This document shows positions 57,951-64,000 of a stretch of DNA of 64,000 nucleotides, in pieces; positions within the stretch are counted from its first letter, which is position 1; each line of letters starts with the position of its first letter. The position numbers and the translations under genes are program-made. The stretch comes from Hamiltosporidium tvaerminnensis. Lineage: Eukaryota; Microsporidia; Dubosqiidae. The notes beneath the pieces were generated by a model. It ran no database searches, was not told the DNA's origin, and saw only the letters and a list, made by a program, of their open reading frames with translations. The stretch lies in assembly GCA_022605425.2 (NCBI GenBank), contig CM061247.1:1-64000 (forward strand), read 5' to 3'.

Positions 57951-59191
57951 ATGATGAAAAATCCTAGCCGTGAAAAAAATGAGTGGCTTTTTTAACTCAC
58001 CTTAATTAATAGATTGCCCCAGAAGTGGTAAAAATATCCGTTAGATTTGTATTTTTCATATATTCCTTTGATATAGACCTTGAAGAATTTTTTCATAAAT
58101 TACGCCTCTTCGCATTTGGCAATATTTAAGTATATGGACGCCTGAAGGTTCTATCAGGTTTTTTGATTGCTCTGAGTTAAATTTTGCTTAACCACCATTT
58201 CTTTATATAAGTCAATCGATGATTTTCGATTAGATACTTTCTAAATTATATCAAGCTTGCGTAATATTGTCTGCTTTATTCTCATAACTTTCCTTTGATT
58301 TTTTAAGGGCCTTCGTCTTCAAATGAAACAAGAAAGATTGTGTTCGGCACATAATTGTTTTATCCTTTTGTTTACAAACTCTTACTCTTAATCCGTTGTA
58401 CGATAGGATGCTAGGCGGCTTTCAAAGAAAACAGGATCTTCTAGGCGCTTTCGCTACCCTGCAGCCGACTATTTTTAAATTTTCTGTCAAAAAACTTGTT
58501 TCCGGTATCCAGAATGTGTCAGATTCGTGCAAATCGTTCAGGCTCTTTTTGAGTATTCCCGCATTTCAACAATATTTATCGCAATTCTTTCCTATGAATA
58601 AGGCGCTATAATAGTGTGGATTGATACAATGCGTCCAAATGACGGGTTTAATACAATCTTGGTGCGCTTTAAGAACGGTTTGGGTCAATATTACTCAAAC
58701 GTAGTATTTTATTAAGATTTCCCGGTGCATTGTTTTTATGCTAATATGACCAAGAAGATGTATAGAGGCAAAAAAATAGTCTTGCGCTATCAGATTTGCA
58801 TCTATTTTTCTTTATTTTCTGATTTAATTAATATATGTTGTACATACCTTACCATTCTCGGTGTATATATGCTCCGCGTTTTAAAAACATCTTTTTAGAT
58901 TTCGATTTATGTTGGAAGACAAATTTTTCGAAATTTTAAAGTATTTTAAGCTTTTAAATTTTATATTTGTCCCAATCCATTTTATTTTGATAGAAATTTT
59001 CACTAATTAAAAATACAATATCTTTTTATTCTGCGAACCATGAATATAAACAATAAAAAACGGAATCCTCCTTATAAGAAATTATAGCTGAAAAAAATGA
59101 TTTCATAATTTATTTTTTATATTATTTGATTGTTGAATACGCAATTTTTGATGGGTGGGTTCGGCAATTATCATCTATAATTTATATATCG
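57951..59191. other. GC-richer decayed sequence, no intact gene
   Basis: Composition differs from most of the window. On the minus strand, stretches such as LNDLHESDTFWIPETSFLTE (about 58,480-58,540) and EPSGVHILKYCQMRRGV (about 58,110-58,160) look protein-like but are broken by stops. A 71-codon plus-strand frame at 58,396-58,611 opens with TTG and is not called. This is probably the body of the element to which repeat T belongs. Confidence 0.35.
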
Positions 59192-59263
59192 GCGCCAATT
59201 TTATAGTGATGAGGATATCGGGATTTATTTCCGAAAAGCCGGGTTCGATTCATGGTTGGGACA
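59192..59263 (+). pseudogene. tRNA-like pseudogene (Asp/Glu-like body)
   Basis: TATAGTGATGAGGAT resembles an A box and GGGTTCGATTC (59,241-59,251) a B box, at normal spacing. A five-pair anticodon stem (TCGGG 59,218-59,222 with TCCGA 59,230-59,234) closes a 7-base loop ATTTATT, whose anticodon position would read TTA. The T stem has one mismatch, the D stem two, and the acceptor (59,192-59,198 with 59,256-59,262) pairs in five of seven positions. The body most resembles eukaryotic tRNA-Asp or tRNA-Glu. The mismatches and stop-reading anticodon argue for a pseudogene or tRNA-derived element. Confidence 0.55.
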
Positions 59264-60711
59264 CTCTTTATATTTCGTAGACGAGAGTTTGCGTTAAACT
59301 GACAATCTAACCATTCAAAGCAAAAATATCTTTGGAACTTCTATAACTTTGCGAAGCTTTAATGCACTTTTGAATTGTGTTCCATCTGTAGAAAAGGAAC
59401 GATCCGAAAAAATAAACACGTCGATTAAACAAGCATCTGCTCCTTTTAAAAATTTTAATAATCCTTAAACCTTATATTGAAAATAAGCCTTTGATCTCAA
59501 TTATATATGGAAATAATGCTGTTGAAATTATTGTTTGGTAGAACTGTTATACAATTTTTATTTTGATTGGTACTTAAGACTTTTAAAAAAATTTTATAAT
59601 TTTTGGCTACTAAGTTGCCATAAATTTTTAAATTGAAAATTTATCGTACTATATATTTTATATTTAGCAATCTCTCAACGAAGACTCACCTCGAAATCTT
59701 TAATTGGTCAAACAACTACTGATAACAATAAAAATGCTCTGATTAGGATATGAAACTTATACAATCAATAAAAGTGAGTGGAACTGAACAGAAAACACTT
59801 AAAACCATTTAATTTGTGCAAAAAAACATTTACTTTTTATGTTTAAAATTTTTTTTAAGTATGCCACTAGAGTAGCATTAATATTTTTTTAACCTTTTTG
59901 GAAATTTTAATTTTAAGATAAATTTCAGGTAATCAGTTTTTTATAATTACTTTAAGCTTTATTTTTACCAATACATAACAATTATATGATAAGCTTGATT
60001 TATGTTGCTCTCTCATGTGAAATTTATTTAAATGTTCAAAAGTAATTGCATATAACTACTATTGTTTGAATAGCTTTATGAAATTTCATACCGGATTGAA
60101 TTAAAAGATTTTTAATAAAAATATCTAAGAAGTTATTTATTGAATAAATTAACCAAATCCGCAATCTTTAATCAGAACAGTTTTTTCTGAGAAATAAAAC
60201 GCTTCACACGAAAAATTACCAACAAGAAAAGTCGGAATGTAATTAAAATAGAGGTTAAAGTGAACAGACTAAATATAAAATGCCGAGCTGAAACTCTCAA
60301 AAAATTCAACAGACTATTACAGAATAATATTATATACTAAATCAAAAAGATCCTGAAATTCATTGTGAAAGTTCTAAAGAGATTAAAAATAATATAAAAG
60401 ACTAAAAAAATGTACAAGAAAATAGACTAGGTGAGAATATAAAGGTTCGAGTTAAAATACTAAGAAATTATAAGCCAAAAATGATGTTACAGAATAAAAT
60501 CTACCTTTATCTTTGAATGTAAAACCGAGTTCGTTGCCAAGTGCTTAACGGCTAGTTTATATAAGAAATAAGAATATTTACAAAAAATTTGATTTATTTT
60601 TTTTGTACCTAAGTACGTAACAATATTTTAAATTATTAGATATCTAAAACAAAAGAAATAAGAAAAATAGCTATAATAATTTAATTACCGGTAAACGATC
60701 CGTTTTAAACT
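59264..60711. other. No gene seen
   Basis: AT-rich sequence between the tRNA-like relic and a repeat copy. No feature is supported. Confidence 0.45.
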
Positions 60712-61380
60712 CTATTCTTTGCATCTAATTCTTTTACTACATTTTTCATACAATGATTTTGAGGGGTTTTCATTGCCAAACATTCCAATCTTTTTTACAC
60801 CATCGTCTTTTATAGATTAAACTATTTTTTCTAAATTTTTTTGATTTATAGACTCTTCATCATTCGGCAAATGTCGCCTACCTAATTTATTAGGAGTACA
60901 CACAAATATTCTACATTCACGTGGTACTACTGAATTGATAGGCCTCTATTACATGCGTTAACCATGGTTGATTTTACAACATAAAAATAAAAACATAACA
61001 TAATAGCCCTATGCTTTTTATTTGAAACATTTATACAAAAAAACTTTAATTAAAATTTGATTTAAATATTACTAACGTGTTTCGCTTGTTTACGAGCACT
61101 TATAATCTTACGGAATAATTTAAGCTAAATTATTTCTAATTAAGGAATAAATTCAGCTGGACGGTGGATAACGACATTAAAAACGTTATTTTTAGCAAAT
61201 GTGTGTAAAATTGGTGCGAAAAACATTTTTTGCGTTTTGGTTGGATGTAAAACATACTGAATCTATCGACCCATCTCCTTTAATCCCGAGTTGAACAGAT
61301 TAGAAAAACAAATGGAAAATTTACACTTTTTTATTTTCGAATCTGAGAGTTAAAAGAAGAAAGGAATAACTGAGTAAGGA
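60712..61380 (-). pseudogene. Uncharacterised coding repeat family R, copy 2
   Basis: Inverted relative to copy 1 (56,455-57,163). On the minus strand, 61,380-61,150 carries the decayed first patch, still with an N-V-F-N-V segment shared with copy 3. The second frame begins at ATG 60,965 with MVNACNRG. After a frameshift it reads RECRIFVCTPNKLGRRHLPN and DEE, matching copy 1, and then SIKDDGVKKIGMFG through KSLYEKCSKRIRCK to TAG at 60,712-60,714. Stops and shifts make it dead. It is useful because it spans the frame break of copy 1. Confidence 0.6.
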
Positions 61381-62194
61381 ATAAAAAAATCGCTAGATTT
61401 GTAGCAAAATGTCAAATAAGGTAAAAAAATATCTTGATCTAATTAAATATATTTTTGTTATTAGTGATGAGAAATAAGGTTATATTTCGTATATTGACAT
61501 TATTATTTCAAATTTTCGTATTTTTTCGTTTTTTAATTTTTGCGATTTTTTTGTCGTGAGTTAAGCTATGACTTACTTTTAACTTAGTAGAATCCATATT
61601 AGATTCTGTTTGATTTTGACTCAATATTTTATTTTTTATATTTGGTCGGAAGCAGCTTTTATATAATAATATTATATTATACTATTTTTCATATCTTCTG
61701 CCTAAATGAAAATTTTTATATTTACTTATTAGGTTTTCCGTGCTTATAATAAACCGGGCATTATCTGAGTCAAATTATTTTTACGTAGAGCTTCAAATCT
61801 ATTCCAACTTGTGCTTTAATTTTTTTTATATTTGAGTATGGCATTAGGAATATGTCAGTTTGAATTTCTAATGTTTTAAAATTCATAATCGTATTTCTTA
61901 CAAATACAATTTTATAAATAGCAAAGAAAATTTTTCAAATTTAAAATTTAGATCTCTTGTTTTGCTTTTAAGTACGGGGAAAAACAAATGGCGCTATATT
62001 AAAACAAATATCAAAATTTAAAATAATAGACGCCGTGTATTTATTTTAAATCAGAAAAAATTTACGATAACGCTCATTGGGGTTTAAATTACTTTCCAAT
62101 ATTCACTTAGTTAAACCCGAAAAACTTATAAAGTTTGATTCATTATCTAATTCTAGGCTATTATAAGTTTAGTATAATATTATTTCTAATTAGA
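61381..62194. other. No gene seen
   Basis: AT-rich sequence between a repeat copy and a retroelement fragment. Nothing recognised. Confidence 0.45.
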
Positions 62195-62540
62195 TAAGTT
62201 TGTACAGTATTGTGACAAAATACCAACGTGATCGCCCAAAAGAGTTCATAGGCCCAATAATATTGGGGCATATGGGGATTTGATATTACTTAAAAGACAG
62301 TCTAAACGATTTTCTTTGATTGACGAAAAGGGCTTAATTGTGAATCCAATACCGAATAGAGTTGGAAGAGAGTGTAACTTAAAGTTATTAAACGATCCGA
62401 GAGTCATGAGAACCAGCACCTCTCTTTTAAAGCAGCCGAATAACGAGAAAGGTGGTCTTACCCAAGAAAAATAAAAGCGCCCTAATTTTAGAAGGAGGAA
62501 CCACATTAGAGTAACCAAGAAATATATAAATGATGTGTCG
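62195..62540 (+). mobile_element. 5'-truncated, decayed R4-like retrotransposon, copy 4
   Basis: ACAGTATTGTGACAAAATACC at 62,203 matches the start of copy 1 (18,229). Similarity continues through AAGACAGTC and a TTTTCTTTGATTGACGAA block (62,311) to CCTCTCTTTTAAAGCA (62,420) and GAGGAACCACATT. Many indels destroy the frame. The fragment begins within about 15 bases of the truncation point of copy 1. The minus-strand frame at 62,246-62,605 is an antisense artefact of this fragment. Confidence 0.75.
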
Positions 62541-63299
62541 TGTTTTTGAAGGTGAAGTGTGGTGTTAAAAAGGCAAATAAAATATAAAAAAAAAGTACGC
62601 TTCAACCTAAAACAATATTATTCCGTTTTTATAAACAGGTATAACCAACATATATGACTGATTAAATAGATAGTGAATGTTTAAAGATACAGTAGCGTCC
62701 TAAATTCGGAAATTTTAGTAATAATGAAAAACATTATATAGAGTTTATTAATCACTGCTCTATATTATGCATATAATTCCGGATAATCGCTGCCTCTTAA
62801 AATTATTTGGTGCCGAAAAATTCAAATAGAAAAAATTATTTATGTTTGAGAATTAAATTTTGTGATAGTGAGGTCTATACTAGGCTTTAATAGACGATAA
62901 TTGATGGAGCCAAAGTCATTTAATCTGAATAATAAAATTAGCTAATTTTTTTAAATGTGTTTCTGGTTCTAACCCGCTTTAATTGCTTTTTTGTTTTTAA
63001 TCTGAAAAATCATTTTTTTGCTAGTAAATAAATGAAATTTTCACTTTTTAATTCGACATTTACATTTGTCTACAATTTTCTGAATTTTCTAAATTTTCTA
63101 GATCAATTAAACTATTCGTTCTGGTCTGACTATAATTTTAAGTGATATTATCTCAACTTGTCGTTCTATGTTTGTAAAACAATGTATTGTTAGTCTCTAT
63201 ACAAGCTTCTAGTTTTTGAATAGCGAAAAATATAAATTTCTATCAGGCTAACTAGTTCTTTACTTTATACTTAAGGATTATTTCCGAAATTTAACCTTT
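62541..63299. other. No gene seen
   Basis: AT-rich sequence before the right copy of repeat T. Faint similarity to the inverted 57,950-58,080 region may exist (GAAAAATATAAATT near 63,225), so repeat T could extend further. Confidence 0.4.
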
Positions 63300-64000
63300 A
63301 TGATTGAACTAATGATGAAGGAGAGATAAATATAAAAAACTTTATGCTTGTCAATGAGTGTGTGAAACTGTTGCGAAGATATTGTTTGGGTTTTTAAAGG
63401 GAATAAAACGCACCAAATCTTCAAGTGTTACATGGATATTTATATGAGGAGGAGAAGGTCTACGATTGCGAAACCTGCTACAAATTCATTTGTAGTTTTT
63501 TATGTAACTAGATTGCAGACCGCAACAAAACATGTAGGTAATTCTCATGTAAAAGCATAAAAACCTAGCTTTGCTCACTCGGGTTAGAAGACTAAGCGCC
63601 TGGAAAATATAAAAAAAACACTTAAAGCCGAGAAAGCTAAGAAAGAGGTTATACTTGTTGGTATGGCGTTGCGTTGTCTAGGTGGATTCCATGTGAGTCG
63701 CAGAGATATATCTCAGCTTGATGTTTATAGAGTTTAGAAAATGTAGTGTATGTGGAATGCTGCATAGTATCGCAAATTCTTGGGGGTTTCTATCTACGAT
63801 CACACTCCATACAAAGAATATTATCGAACTCTGAGCAACTACCTCGCCTATAAATTAGGTTCTACACGCCTGGTAGATGATATGCTTTTAAGGCGTAGGT
63901 ATCGCAGGGGTTACCGATGGAGTGTTGGGGTAGAAGTTATTTATGTTAAACTCTGAACTGAGTTAATTTCATAAAAACAAATATAACATTTGCCACTATT
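63300..64000 (-). repeat. Inverted repeat T, right copy (runs to the window edge)
   Basis: Inverted partner of 57,246-57,950. The outer end, AACAAATATAACATTTGCCACTATT at the last bases of the window, corresponds to the left copy's edge near 57,246, so the true end may lie beyond the window. Shared words include GTCAATGAGTGTGTGAAA (63,350), GTTTTTTATGTAACTAGATTGC (63,497), GGTTAGAAGACTAAG (63,582), TTGTTGGTATG (63,655) and GCGTAGGTATCGCAGGGG (63,892). Confidence 0.8.

Noticed and set aside
62246-62605. 119-codon minus-strand frame
   Set aside because: Lies antisense over decayed retroelement copy 4 and has no homologue in the sense direction of other copies.

Overview
The window begins with about 23 copies of CCCTAA, so it is the left end of a chromosome with TTAGGG-type telomeres. 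The DNA is extremely AT-rich. The recognisable genes are intronless, short eukaryotic housekeeping genes: a syntaxin, an NF-YC/Hap5 histone-fold subunit, NudC, a Nup2/Nup50-like nucleoporin, a POT/PTR2 oligopeptide transporter and a Cgr1-like protein. They sit among secreted proteins and a very long leucine-rich-repeat protein. Several start codons follow C-rich tracts. This combination points to a microsporidian. The low gene density (about a dozen genes in 64 kb) and the many decayed mobile elements suggest one of the larger, transposon-rich genomes. A nosematid is possible, but the species cannot be fixed from the sequence.

Layout: 1-138 is telomere. 139-18,215 is subtelomeric DNA without genes; it holds a diverged direct duplication of about 1.9 kb (740-2,650 and 12,530-14,470), a diverged repeat-module field (8.1-10.9 kb) and a possible reverse-transcriptase relic near 15.1 kb. 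18.2-29 kb carries a 5'-truncated retroelement copy, a secreted-protein gene split by a frameshift (20,137-21,827), a longer decayed retroelement copy and two or three dead genes. 29.1-32.6 kb is the LRR gene. 35-55 kb is the chromosomal core with most housekeeping genes. 55.5-64 kb is a repeat graveyard with different base composition, containing a LINE tail, two inverted repeat families, a tRNA-like relic and another retroelement fragment.

Two patterns stand out. First, four intergenic regions upstream of genes in the core (39.7-40.0, 41.3-41.76, 47.0-47.13 and 52.1-52.37 kb) contain short tandem arrays built round an ACACCC/GGGTGT core. Two of them share a 38-bp period and an exact 15-base word in opposite orientations. 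This looks like a dispersed promoter-associated minisatellite. Second, at least five fragments of one R4/Dong-like non-LTR retrotransposon, identified by its C-terminal restriction-like endonuclease region, are scattered over the window, two with almost the same 5' truncation point. The region from 50.7 to 64 kb also carries an uncharacterised coding repeat family (copies near 50.9, 56.5-57.2 and 60.7-61.4 kb) and a pair of inverted repeats of about 700 bp (57.25-57.95 and 63.3-64.0 kb).
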